This document shows positions 38,428 to 48,173 of a stretch of DNA of 64,000 nt, piece after piece. Within the stretch, counting starts at the first letter, position 1; every line of letters starts with the position of its first letter. Under the pieces are notes generated by a model, which saw only the letters and a program-made list of their open reading frames with translations, was not told the origin of the DNA and ran no database searches. Where the stretch lies: positions 1 through 64,000 of the forward strand of contig CANTFK010000760.1 in assembly GCA_947646735.1 (NCBI GenBank), read 5' to 3'. This DNA is from Peronospora farinosa (taxonomy: Eukaryota > Oomycota > Peronosporomycetes > Peronosporales > Peronosporaceae). The position numbers were made by a program, and so were the translations under genes.

Positions 38428-40107
38428 ATGTGCTTGACGATCTTTCGTATTCACCAACCCACCCACCCTTTATTTACCAGTGACTTCTTCCAGTTCTTTC
38501 TCCGACGAACCCCCAGCACCTGGCCGTTTGTCTACCCTCCTGCCGCCGAAGTTCCAGCCCCTTCCACATCGAAGAAGCGTCGGACCATCCGTGCCTCAAG
38601 TTCCCCTGAAGACGAGTCCAGTAGCAGCGATGAGTCTCTGCTAGCGGCGATGGCTCGGTCACGTGCCTCTCGTCGTCGTGGTAGCCCGGTGACTTCCGTG
38701 GGGAAACCCGCTCCAGAGGTGGTGGACTTATCTCGTAAAACGACATCCGGCCCTTCTTCGACGTCCGTGGGATCTACTGGGACACCCAAGTCCGGTCCTC
38801 TCCCAACATCGACGGAGTCCAAACCGGTGGGATCCACTGGGAGACCAAAAGTCAAGCCTCTTCCCAAACCGGCGGGGTCCACTGGGAAACCAACGTCCAA
38901 GTCTCTTCCTAAACCGGCGGGGTCCACTGGGAAACCAACGAAACCGGCGGGGTCCACCGGGAAACCAACGTCCAAGCCTCTTCCAAAACCGGCGGGGTCC
39001 ACTGGGAAACCAACGAAACCGGCGGGGTCCACTGGGAAACCAACGTCCAAGTCTCTTCCAAAACCGGCGGGGTCTACTGGGAAACCAACGAAACCAGCGG
39101 GGTCCACTAGGAAACCAACGTCCAAGCCTTTACCTAAACCGGCGGGGTTCACTGGGAAACCAATGGCCAAGCCTCCTCCCGAAGTACAGACGTCACCTGC
39201 TGCTTCTTCCAGCTCGGAAAAGACGCCCACGCCTCATTCCGACCTGTTCATCCAGCTTTTCGGCCCTTCTGAGTCCGATACTGAGAGTCTCGACTCTGAT
39301 GATCAAGGGGTGCCAGCATCCAAAGGCCCCGCCGGTTCCAACGCCTGGGGCCCATCCATTCCGAGATATGCCCAGCCAAGTGTGTTCAAGACCGAAGACG
39401 TTGCCCCATGGCCCGTCTCTATGGTGGGCCCCCTTGCGATCTCGCAATTAAGCGTGAAAGACCTGTGGTCCCGCATAACCCTTCCAGCTTCGTGGATGGG
39501 TCCGGGCCCCCCTTTAGACAAGAGATCCAAGGGCCGCCTGGGCGAGACTAAATGTCTCGTAACGGAGTCTCAGCTCCGGCTGTTGATGAACTCGCGCCCA
39601 TGGGAGCAGCAGACGATGTCTGAGTATCCTCTCTCGTTCCCCGTAAACGGCTGGTTTGTTGGACTGGTGGAGCTCCACGATGCCTACGTAGACGCATCGC
39701 GCCAGAGTTTGTGGGAGGACCGTCACCGTCTTCATTTCTTCATAGCTCTTCGTTCCGGCAGTGCGTACATCTCCCGCATTTACAACGCCAGGAAAAAACG
39801 ACGGGCCAAGGCGACACAGGCTTGGATGGGAGTGCTGAAAAAGGTCCTGCAGGGGATGGTAGCAGGTCACTGTGACTTGGACATCCTGCTGGACCCCTTC
39901 TTCCAGCCCGTTACCCCCACGCGTCAACTGTCTTACTGGACCCCATGGGTCAACCAGGAGAGTTTTCAACCGGGGATTATGGAGGCGTTGCAGTTGGTGG
40001 ATGATGTCGAACCGTGGCGCATCTTTTACCACAAGAACATCCACGAGCATCCCGCTTTCGGGGTTCCCCGTCTCCATGGCAAGTTTTCTCCACCCGACAC
40101 CGCCTGA
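38428..40107 (+). CDS. Intact antisense ORF of family A retrotransposon
   Basis: 559 residues from ATG 38428; a stop precedes it in frame. N-terminus: Ser/Pro-rich with a basic KKRR cluster (possible nuclear signal) and an acidic Ser stretch (DESSSSDESLL). Residues ~120-250 carry about ten units of GSTGKPT type, alternating GSTGKPTSKPLPKPA and GSTGKPTKPA. The C-terminal ~230 residues look folded: SVKDLWSRITLPASWMG, SEYPLSFPVNGWFVGLVELH, DRHRLHFFIALRSGSAYISR, ending PWRIFYHKNIHEHPAFGVPR. I do not recognise the family. It is transcribed towards the pol 3' end, convergent with gag-pol, and lies between pol and the 3' LTR. Plant Tat-lineage elements are known to carry antisense ORFs in a comparable place; I know of no report for Chronos. 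Conservation of its C-terminus in A1 argues that it is a real gene. Confidence 0.75.
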   Translation: MCLTIFRIHQPTHPLFTSDFFQFFLRRTPSTWPFVYPPAAEVPAPSTSKKRRTIRASSSPEDESSSSDESLLAAMARSRASRRRGSPVTSVGKPAPEVVDLSRKTTSGPSSTSVGSTGTPKSGPLPTSTESKPVGSTGRPKVKPLPKPAGSTGKPTSKSLPKPAGSTGKPTKPAGSTGKPTSKPLPKPAGSTGKPTKPAGSTGKPTSKSLPKPAGSTGKPTKPAGSTRKPTSKPLPKPAGFTGKPMAKPPPEVQTSPAASSSSEKTPTPHSDLFIQLFGPSESDTESLDSDDQGVPASKGPAGSNAWGPSIPRYAQPSVFKTEDVAPWPVSMVGPLAISQLSVKDLWSRITLPASWMGPGPPLDKRSKGRLGETKCLVTESQLRLLMNSRPWEQQTMSEYPLSFPVNGWFVGLVELHDAYVDASRQSLWEDRHRLHFFIALRSGSAYISRIYNARKKRRAKATQAWMGVLKKVLQGMVAGHCDLDILLDPFFQPVTPTRQLSYWTPWVNQESFQPGIMEALQLVDDVEPWRIFYHKNIHEHPAFGVPRLHGKFSPPDTA

Positions 40108-40370
40108 GGGTTATCACTAGCTTTAAGTGCATCCTTAATAAGCTGAGATAATGCCATTTCACCTCGAAATCCCTAGCACATTCTCGATTTTCCTCTTTGG
40201 TGCCATATCTTAGGTAGGTAGTCCCTCGGTGTCCTCTACAGGTTAGCAATACTTCACTCTTCTTGTTCTGCTGCACTTCTCGAATACATGACTTGACCAA
40301 TTTCTGTGCATGCAACACATACCACCTCCTTCTTGCATCATCTTGGCCTTCCCAAGACAAACTCTCCCCT
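40108..40370. other. Spacer between convergent antisense ORF and pol end
   Basis: No ORF on either strand that matches anything. It must hold the 3' ends of both transcripts if both are made. Homologous to 17673-17821 of A1 in part. Confidence 0.4.
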
Positions 40371-41408
40371 CTACTCCTCATGGCTCTGCATCACCTCAAA
40401 ACGATTCCGAGTGACTTGCCTGCGTTCGTAGTCCTCAAGTAGTCCACCGCAATTGAGGTCCACCTCGTCTACCCACGACGGATCGGAGTATCCTTTCCAC
40501 TGCACCAGGTATTCACATTGAATACGACCATACCGAGTTTTTCTTCCCATGCGCTTGTCAAGAATCATCTCCACTTCATACTCATTGTCTTCCAACTCCG
40601 CATCCCAGCTATCCTCTGGTAGCAGGGCTTCGTCAAAATCCACTCGATCTGTTTCGTCCACCACCAACACCGTATTCGGTCTGTCGGGATATTGCCGAAC
40701 TAGCTTCAACTTCGAAAGGTGCACCAACGGGTAAATGCGGTAATCGGTCCCACTGATATCCAGGCGAGCTGCATGGTCCCCCACCATCTCTCGTACTCGG
40801 AATGGACCATGCCATAGGTGGGCCAATTTTCGGGCATAGCCTTCCTTGACCCGGTCTAAATACAACCACACCTGAGATTCTGCCTCAATCATGCTATCCG
40901 CCACATCTTCATTGTGGATCTCGGCTCGACTTTCCATTGCCGATCGCAATAACTCGTTGACTTGTTCCCTTGCCCGGCGATACTGTCGCTGTACGCCATA
41001 TCGCCACCGGCGGGGGTCACCGTCACGCCGCCTGGTACTACCCAGCGGTATAGTGGCCTCCAACGTGCTTCGTGCGTCCCAACCATGCACCAGGTAGAAT
41101 GGAGTCTCTTTTCGGACCCGGTCCTGCGCCGTGTTCAGCGCAAATGTGAGCCGTTCCGCATATGCATCCCAATCTCTTTGGTCCACCTCCGACACATACA
41201 TCTTGATAGCTCGGGTGATCGTCTGTAACATCCTTTCCGCAGTTCCATTGGCCTGCGGCCGGTAGGCCATTGTGGCCTGCTGCTTTTGCCCAATCATGCG
41301 GTTGAAAGCGCGAAAGAAATCCGACATGAAACTTGGTTCCCTGTCGTGTCGGATCGCCTCACTGGCCCCAAACCTTCGAAATACACATTCTTCGTACCCT
41401 TCTGCCAC
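40371..41408 (-). CDS. A2 integrase core C-terminal half and chromodomain
   Basis: 345 codons in one frame. It contains the second catalytic Asp (IRHDREPSFMSDFF), the catalytic Glu (ANGTAERMLQTI), the GPF module (HLWHGPFRVREM) and a complete chromodomain (NEYEVEMILDKRMGRKTRYG, YLVQWKGYSDPSWVDEV). It is preceded by a single TAA (41409-41411, Gln in A1) that separates it from the integrase N-terminus. A1 and A2 proteins differ clearly here, unlike in RT. Confidence 0.85.
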   Translation of the reverse strand: MAEGYEECVFRRFGASEAIRHDREPSFMSDFFRAFNRMIGQKQQATMAYRPQANGTAERMLQTITRAIKMYVSEVDQRDWDAYAERLTFALNTAQDRVRKETPFYLVHGWDARSTLEATIPLGSTRRRDGDPRRWRYGVQRQYRRAREQVNELLRSAMESRAEIHNEDVADSMIEAESQVWLYLDRVKEGYARKLAHLWHGPFRVREMVGDHAARLDISGTDYRIYPLVHLSKLKLVRQYPDRPNTVLVVDETDRVDFDEALLPEDSWDAELEDNEYEVEMILDKRMGRKTRYGRIQCEYLVQWKGYSDPSWVDEVDLNCGGLLEDYERRQVTRNRFEVMQSHEE

Positions 41409-41411
41409 GGT

Positions 41412-42029
41412 TTAAGCCGACCTCGACGAGCTGGCCTTAGCAATTACATAACCAGTAAACAGGTCCACCCATATCAACAGCTCCGTGTTTCCCTTAAACG
41501 ACTTGGGCAACGATGGAATATGATCCATCGCGATGACCTGAAATGGGTAGGTTGCCCGAACATTTCCTGGGGTCTTCCCTCGTAAGGTGGGTCCACCTTT
41601 TCCGGTCTCACAGTCGACACAAGTACCAACGAAGCGCTGTACACTTCGAAACAACCCTCTCCAATGGAAATTCCTTCGTATCCGCTGGTATGTGCGGCCG
41701 ATTCCTTGGTGTCCCCCTTCAAGACTCTTGTGGTAATGGTGCAGAAAATCTTGTTGTAGGCTTTCGGGTATCACTAGCCGGATCCACCCATCGCGATCCT
41801 CTTCAGCTGTCCTCAGACCCGGGCAATACAATAGAAGTCCGTCCTCATCCAAAGCGTAATTCGTCTCAATCTTGCCGCATGCCAACGCCACTTCTGCGGG
41901 TAAACCGCTCCATTCACCCCGTAAATAGAGCTTCAAATCCCGTATCCACATTTCTTCGTCTTGGGCAGCCGAAATTCGCTCAATTCGTATCCGTTGCACC
42001 ACCTCTTCTTGCACAACCTCTGTCGGCAC
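41412..42029 (-). pseudogene. A2 integrase N-terminus
   Basis: Contains the HHCC zinc-binding region (HHYHKSLEGGHQG, then TCVDCETG) and the first catalytic Asp (FQVIAMDHIPSLP). Ends at the TAA after SSSRSA. The frame overlaps the RNase H frame (41933-43108) by about 100 bp in another register. Confidence 0.85.
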
Positions 42030-43130
42030 CTGAACCGGACCCGAGACCTCGTGACAGCCGTAATTCGCATTGCTGGGCTGGGATTCTTGGGTACCAAGAG
42101 TTCAGGCAGACGATTAATCTCTTCGAGGTCTTTCCACTCTTCCTCAGGTATTATTTCGACCCCTCGTTGCTGTTGCAGGGCCGCGTTAGCGAGACGGTCT
42201 GCACTTTGGTTCCATTCGCGCTTCATGTGTAGAAACTCGCGAACGGGCCAGGACCTGAGTTTTTCCAGGGCCTTCGCCCGTCGTACTGTCAGGCCCTGCG
42301 CCTTACACTCGATTTCTTCTCGCATCTGTCGCACGACCAGGTTAGAATCTCCACACACTACTAGACGTCTACGCTCCAGGTTCTCCAGTAGAAGGAAGCC
42401 CAACAATAGGCCTTCATACTCTGCCTCATTTACTGTCGCTTCAGTCAAATACCGGGAAGCAGCGGCGACTACCGTCCATTCCGGGAGTTGCCACACAATA
42501 GCACTGCAGGCTCCTCCCCCACGCTTAACTCGTGCAGACCCATCGAAACTGACCACGTACAAGACTTCCTCAGGTTCGACTGTAGGAGGAACCACCGTGA
42601 TAGCTTGGCGCGGATGTCTCTTGGGGGCGATTGAAGATAGAATAGAGTCCACATTTTCGCGAGGCGTAATGCTTGCCGCTAATATTCCCAGTATTTCATC
42701 TTCGCCCTTCTTGCACTTAACCACTTCGAACGTCCATTGAGACAGGAGTGCAGCCCAGTTTCCAAGGCGACCTTGTAGACCCGGTGACCGGACTAACCAC
42801 GCCAGCGTTGAGTGTAGGGTAGAGACCTTGATAGGTCGGGTGACCAGTGACGTGTAGCAAAGGTCTAGTATTCGCAATAGCGCCAGCACTTCCTTGTCCA
42901 CCAGCCCATAGTTGATCTCGTTTGGCTTCAAAGTCCGACTCGTGAAAGTTACCGGCATATACACCCCTTCATATTCCTGCACCAGGGATGCCGAGATGGC
43001 CCACTCGCTAGCATAGACAATAATGAAGGGTTCCCGGTCTGGATCAAAATGGCGGAGGATTGGGGCAGTGGCGATCTTATTCTTTAACATCGCAAATGCT
43101 ACCTGCACCCGAGCCCATCGGTCCTCCTCC
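41933..43130 (-). CDS. A2 tandem RNase H domains
   Basis: One frame of about 390 codons. First RNase H: PFIIVYASEWAISASLVQEY, with the catalytic Asp replaced; FTSRTLKPNEINYGLVDKE. Second, archaeal-type RNase H: VVSFDGSARVKRGGG (Asp), NEAEYEGLLLG (Glu), VVCGDSNLVVRQM (Asp), ADRLANAALQQQ (Asp). In dual-RNase H elements the extra domain is thought to take over catalysis, and here only the second domain keeps all catalytic residues. Confidence 0.85.
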
Positions 43131-43161
43131 TGGTCATCTCCCTGTATGTTCCCAGTCCTGC

Positions 43162-44775
43162 TTATCCGGTTTCGTATACGTGGTAATCCACTTCCCTTAG
43201 TTCGTACAGGATGGATGCATAAATGGCGTAATCCTCCAGGAACCGACTGTAATAGTTCAGACTCTCGAGAAACGACTGCATAGCTTTCAGGGTAGTGGGC
43301 AACGGTAAGTCCACCAAGGACTGAAGGTCCTTAGGGTGGGCCTCCAGCCCTTCCGCTGACACTTGGTGGCCAAGGTAATCTACCTTTTGACAGCCCCATG
43401 AGCTCTTAACCCCGCTGATCGATAAGTTCCACTTGTCACACACCTCCAAAAGTCGTTCCACTTTCACGCATAAGTCATCCCATGACTCCGAGGTCACCAA
43501 AATGTCGTCGATATAGGACCTACGTCCTAATATAGACTTCTTGAGGTCTCCCTCTGGATGGCCCACCTCGAACAGGTCCTCTGGTTTGTCAGAGCCCGGC
43601 TCGGAGGAAATCGTAAGAAACCCATATAAAGCATTATTCAACAATCTCTGATAGATCTGCGGCGCATTCTTCAGTCCAAACGGCATTCGTCTCCACTCAA
43701 AAAGTCCGAGCGGAGTTACAAACGCCGAGATTAAACGGGCTCGTTCGGTCATACTGACCACCCAAAAACCGCTAGCCATATCCAGTGAGCAGTACCACAG
43801 GGCCTTATCTAGGTCTTCCAACAACTCATTCACGAGAGGCATAGGATATACCATAAGCCGCGTTAAATCATTCACCATCCGGTAGTCAATGCACAGCCTT
43901 ATATCCACCCCATTCTTCTTGACAATAACTACAATTGGACTGGCCCATGGAGAGGTGGAATGCTGGATTATCTTGGATGACAAGAGGCCTTTTATCAGGT
44001 CTGCCAGCTTCTCCCTAAATTGAGGGGCCACCTTCCGTACCCGTTGGGCGATTGGCCGTGCGTTCCCAACATCAATGTCGCACACTGCGCCTCGAGCCGC
44101 CGGGGGTAATGCATTACCTTATCCCATCAGCAAATGTCGTTTTCTCCATATAATCTGGCGGAGGCGGTCCACCTCCTCCTTTGGGGTATCACCGGGGTCA
44201 GGGATCTGGATGTCTTCCAACATAACTTTGTTTGTAGATGGGATGACCTCAGGGATAAAAGACCAATTTTTGTCGATATCCTCGGCACATAGATCTCCAC
44301 TCTCGTGAACACAGACTTGGTCATCGGGATTATCTACTTCAGCCTTGATGACCGGTGGACCCTCCTCTGGGTGGACCGGTGGACCCTCCTCTGGGTGGAC
44401 CGGTGGACCCTCCTCTGGGTGGACCTGTGGACCCTCCTCTGGGTGGACCCTCTCCATGTCGGTCCTATCCTTCGATGATACTTCGTTGCCCACGCTAGCT
44501 CTAGATGGTTGACCTCCATCGAGGGCCTCCCCTCCAGACTCCTGATCTGATGGTAATGACTCAGGGTCCCTCATAACAGACTCGTGCACCACGTTAACCA
44601 CTGGCACTTGGGTCCCCGTCCGTAGCAACATCTTCTGTGGAGTTGTGTACTGAGGTTTCTCGACCATCGGACCTTGGTATACTTCTTCTTGAGTAGTTTC
44701 TGCATCCTCCTCGTCGGTGGTTGCTTGGTAGGCTAGATTTTTCCATTCAGCGTACCTCCTAGAACCCACTGACAC
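43162..44775 (-). pseudogene. A2 reverse transcriptase
   Basis: Nearly identical to the A1 RT (YIDD box, CSLDMASGFW, RRMPFGLKNAPQ, four VHPEEGPP repeats). A TAA at 44116-44118 (A1 has Lys in GKGN) splits it into 44775-44119 and 44085-43162. As in A1 the frame ends at YHVYETG, with RNase H in the -1 frame. Confidence 0.85.
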
Positions 44776-44803
44776 AAACCCTTGGGCCCGGGGAACCCGA
44801 TCC

Positions 44804-45784
44804 TTATCCAGCCGAATGCCCAGCTTGGTATTCGTGTAGGATCAGGTCCTTGTCACTCACATTGGTGACCCTCAAGAATTGACGATGTCCGTGTCCTTGG
44901 ATCATCGTAGTCACCCATCTGTCTCCACGAGTCATCCATAATTTCCACTGGTCCGACGTAACCTTCTTCAGCGGAACCTCGACATATTTTGTTGCCGGTA
45001 AATTCACGTACTGGCCCAATTTTACCTCAGAAATATGGCCACTATACAAGGTCTTGCGACCTGTCAGCTGGATTCGAACTTCTTCTGGCAAGCAAATAGT
45101 TCCATCCGCCATGTCCAAACGAATTCCAGCTGGCACCATAAAGTCCATTCCTAGTAGCACATCCTGGCCGGCCATGGACCCGACCCACACATTGAAGAAG
45201 TATACTAATACACCATTCAACGTTATCTTGATCTTCGTTCGCCCTTCCGTGGTGTAGACTGCTTCTCCAATGCCCACGCACTCTTGTTTTTCGCTTGTGT
45301 TAATCTGACATCCTACCTTACGAGCAAAGGCGATATCCAAAATAGATATCTCGGCACCAGAATCAAGCAGCAGATTCGCACGAATATTGTTAGCTTTCCC
45401 AGAGGCCTTGGCTTGCTTAAACCACTTTCCTGGGGCATGGTGTTTCCAGTATCCTCTTGACTCTCCCGGCAATAAGTCCAATGTCATTATAGTCTCTTCT
45501 CGGGAATTAACGTGAGGTATACACGCATTGGCCACAGCAGCAACAGAATTAATGCAAAAGCCCGATGTATTTCCAATCAATTCATCCAACTTATTGACCT
45601 TCTCCACGGGGTGTTTCTCCACAAATGCATAAATGCAACAATTAGAACGCTCGGCTCGTACCAGATTCAAACCTGGCGAGCGTTCTAATTTAACATCTTC
45701 TCCGCCGCCTCGGGCAGCTGCCCCGCGTGTTTGTTCGGGTTGTACCACTGGCGAATCAGATTGTAGAACTCTTCCATCGGGCAC
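44804..45784 (-). CDS. A2 aspartic protease
   Basis: Active site LLLDSGAEISIL, core VLLGMDFMVPAG. The frame overlaps the end of the nucleocapsid frame by 100 bp (45685-45784), the usual situation where ribosomal frameshifting links gag to pro. It ends HSAG-stop 28 bp before the RT frame. Confidence 0.85.
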   Translation of the reverse strand: MPDGRVLQSDSPVVQPEQTRGAAARGGGEDVKLERSPGLNLVRAERSNCCIYAFVEKHPVEKVNKLDELIGNTSGFCINSVAAVANACIPHVNSREETIMTLDLLPGESRGYWKHHAPGKWFKQAKASGKANNIRANLLLDSGAEISILDIAFARKVGCQINTSEKQECVGIGEAVYTTEGRTKIKITLNGVLVYFFNVWVGSMAGQDVLLGMDFMVPAGIRLDMADGTICLPEEVRIQLTGRKTLYSGHISEVKLGQYVNLPATKYVEVPLKKVTSDQWKLWMTRGDRWVTTMIQGHGHRQFLRVTNVSDKDLILHEYQAGHSAG

Positions 45785-46850
45785 TTGCCGACGTCATGAA
45801 CCTTGCCACAACCGCGACACACAAACAGGCAGTGGTCACCTGGGTGATCCTTCTTTCCACAGCACTCGCAAACGAATCGCTTCCAACAGTCCAGATCCAC
45901 ATGCTTCCTAGATCCACAATGGGTACACTTTGCCACGGGTGACCCTGGAACCACCTTTTGTCCAGTTCCCTCTGCCATGCGTCTACCTCGGTCTGGCTCT
46001 GGGTCCTGATGGTGCCGGGGGTCATCTGCGTTCCTCGCCCTACCAGTGTAAGGCTTACTCGCCGCCGCATAAATTCTTCTGAGGGCACCTTCTCCCTCAG
46101 ACCCACTGAAGCTGAACCCTTGGTCATTTTCACTTTCTGAAGTGGCTCGGATGACTTGGACGGGTCTTCTCAGCTGACTCTTGGTGTGGTCTGGAGGGGT
46201 TGGGGCCTTCTGGCGAAACTTGCTGGAACCGAACAAGACCCTTCCTTGACGCGTCTTCGCTCTCTGACGAGCCAGCAGGACTTCCTCCAGGTCGTCTGCA
46301 TCAGAAAGTCTGAGCAATGTAAGCTGGTCCGCTAAATCTCGATCATTCAAGGTTTCCACGTAATGATCTACGTGTTCACGCTTTACACTGGGGGGTCCAC
46401 CCTTAATATCTAGCTTGGCCCTGAGCCCTGCCACGTTCAAACGGTACGGATATTCCAAGGGTGACTCGTCGGTCCTCTTTCTGGCGTGATAATATTGTCG
46501 GGCCACCGACACCCCCAAGCCGCAAAATTGTGCTTGGAACTCTTGCAGAAGCAGTTTCCAATCAACGCGTACCGTTCGACCTAGCTGTCGATACCAATTT
46601 TGAGCTGGACCCGTGAGCAGGGACCCAAAAATGATACACTTCTCACTGTCTGGTGCCTGGTATCGGAGGAAAGCCGTCTTTACCTTAGTGCTCCAGCTTT
46701 TGGCACGATCTTCATCGTGGTCCCTTCCGCTAAATTCCTTCAGATCCGACGAGGCCGATACCCTAATGTGTGGAACAACAGTAGGGGTCCTCCTGCCGTA
46801 GCCGCGGCCACAGTCGCTCGCGCTGAGTTCATCGGGAACGCCAAGTCATC
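45685..46850 (-). CDS. A2 gag capsid and nucleocapsid (second gag frame)
   Basis: Open from about 46848 without an obvious ATG. Capsid (LKEFSGRDHDEDRAKSW-like, ARQYYHARKRTDESPLEY), acidic linker, three knuckles (CTHCGSRKHVDLDCW, CECCGKKDHPGDHC, CRGCGKVHDVGKCP), end EKMLN. It overlaps the first gag frame in the -1 register for about 100 bp; in A1 the overlap is shortened by a TGA. Confidence 0.8.
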
Positions 46851-48173
46851 TGGGTCGTATTCATCATGGGTTGACCCCATAGACTCCATGTCCACATCAG
46901 GGATATCGCCTAGTGGTCCTAGGCGCTCATTCGCTGGGAGGACCTGCGGTAAACTGGTCCTTGACCCTTTGTGGTGTGTCCCCTGTCCACTGCAACTTTT
47001 GTGGAGCCTTTTCTTCAAAGAACTTGGTCATCGCCTTATCAAAGTATGACTGGAGCGCGCTAGGGGAAACTGACTCAGTCTTTGTTTCCTGATCCGTTTT
47101 TGTCCCCATCAACCTTGGCTCCACTTTGCACCGGGCTTCCGTCTCCTCCTGTGCTTGGCGCTGGCCCCATGGGGTTGCTGTGTCCATATGACCAGCTTCA
47201 CGAATTCGTGCTTCCAACAACGCTGCACCAGCTGGACCCAGTTGCATTCGATCCATCGTATCCATCAGGGCCGACATCATAGATGAGGTGGCTGATTCGT
47301 ATTGAGACCTTGGTGACGATTCACCGAGTGACCCAGCAGGAGAGCCCACACCAGGTTCCGCTACTCCTCCATCTTGACGGAGTCCTTCCTTTGGGGGGGA
47401 ACTCCCTCACTAACGTCTTGAGGTGACCATGCAGAGTCACTAAGGTCTTCTTCAAGGTCTCGAACCCGAAATCGAAGAGGGTCTCAGCAGTAAAGTTCCC
47501 AGCAGCCATCCCAGCTTCATGTAGTAGATTCATTACGGCCTTGAGGACCTCCAGGTCTATGGTCGTGGTGGGAAGAGCCGTTATCGGACCGTGGACCTGG
47601 TCCAGAAGCTTGACCTTGAGCGCCTTCATCACCGGGTCCTTTATGAAGAAACTTCTTCAATTTATTCCGATGATAGGCTTCTTCCAAATCTTCTTCTGTC
47701 CAGTCCTTACTAGTCACGCCTTGGCTCTCTCCCGACTCGTCCGTCGTGTCTCCGCCTGTTGGTGCCTTCATCTTGGTATGCTTCTTTTGCTTGTTCTTGG
47801 GCACCTTTGGATCTTGAGTGGTGGGTCGGGAGACTTGTTTCGGGATCCCTTGTTTTTTAGCTTTCGCTGTCAAACTTGGGACCCCTGGACCATAATATTT
47901 ATTATGGCCCATGTTGTCTTCTTCGACGAAGACATAAGGGGGAGGATTTTGTGGTTTTTCTTCATATTCCACCTTGACCTCAATAGCAGAGCTCCTCCCC
48001 GGGCTCTGCAGATCCTCCGATCCTTCTTCCTTCTTGATCACTGTCGATCCGGTTTCCAGTGTCTTGGTCGTCCCTTGGTCCATCTTGACCGTTGTCTTTT
48101 CTTTTTTCGTTTCTTCTTCGTGGGACTCACGGTGAAAATCCGCGTCTCCCGAAGATCCGGGCACGCGCACCAT
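46740..48173 (-). pseudogene. A2 gag N-terminal frame
   Basis: ATG at 48173 abuts the LTR. N-terminus as in A1, and the Lys-rich PKNKQKKHTKMKAPTGG part is in frame here. A frameshift follows near 47635 and another near 47380, with a third near 46940, so the protein is in pieces: 48173-47517, 47632-47321, 47349-46927, 47018-46740. A1 and A2 have different lesions in this frame, so both were damaged after they separated. Confidence 0.75.
48155..48172 (-). other. Candidate primer-binding site of A2
   Basis: Same TGGTGCGCGTGCCCGGAT as A1, one base inside the 5' LTR and overlapping the gag ATG. Confidence 0.55.

Noticed and set aside
38532..39230. 232-codon minus-strand frame opposite the family A antisense ORF
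   Set aside because: Mirrors the GSTGKPT repeat on the other strand; ends with the repeat and has no counterpart in A1.
46780..46820. A -1 ribosomal slippery heptamer in the gag overlap
   Set aside because: No classical X-XXY-YYZ heptamer in the right register could be found; frameshifting remains a hypothesis.
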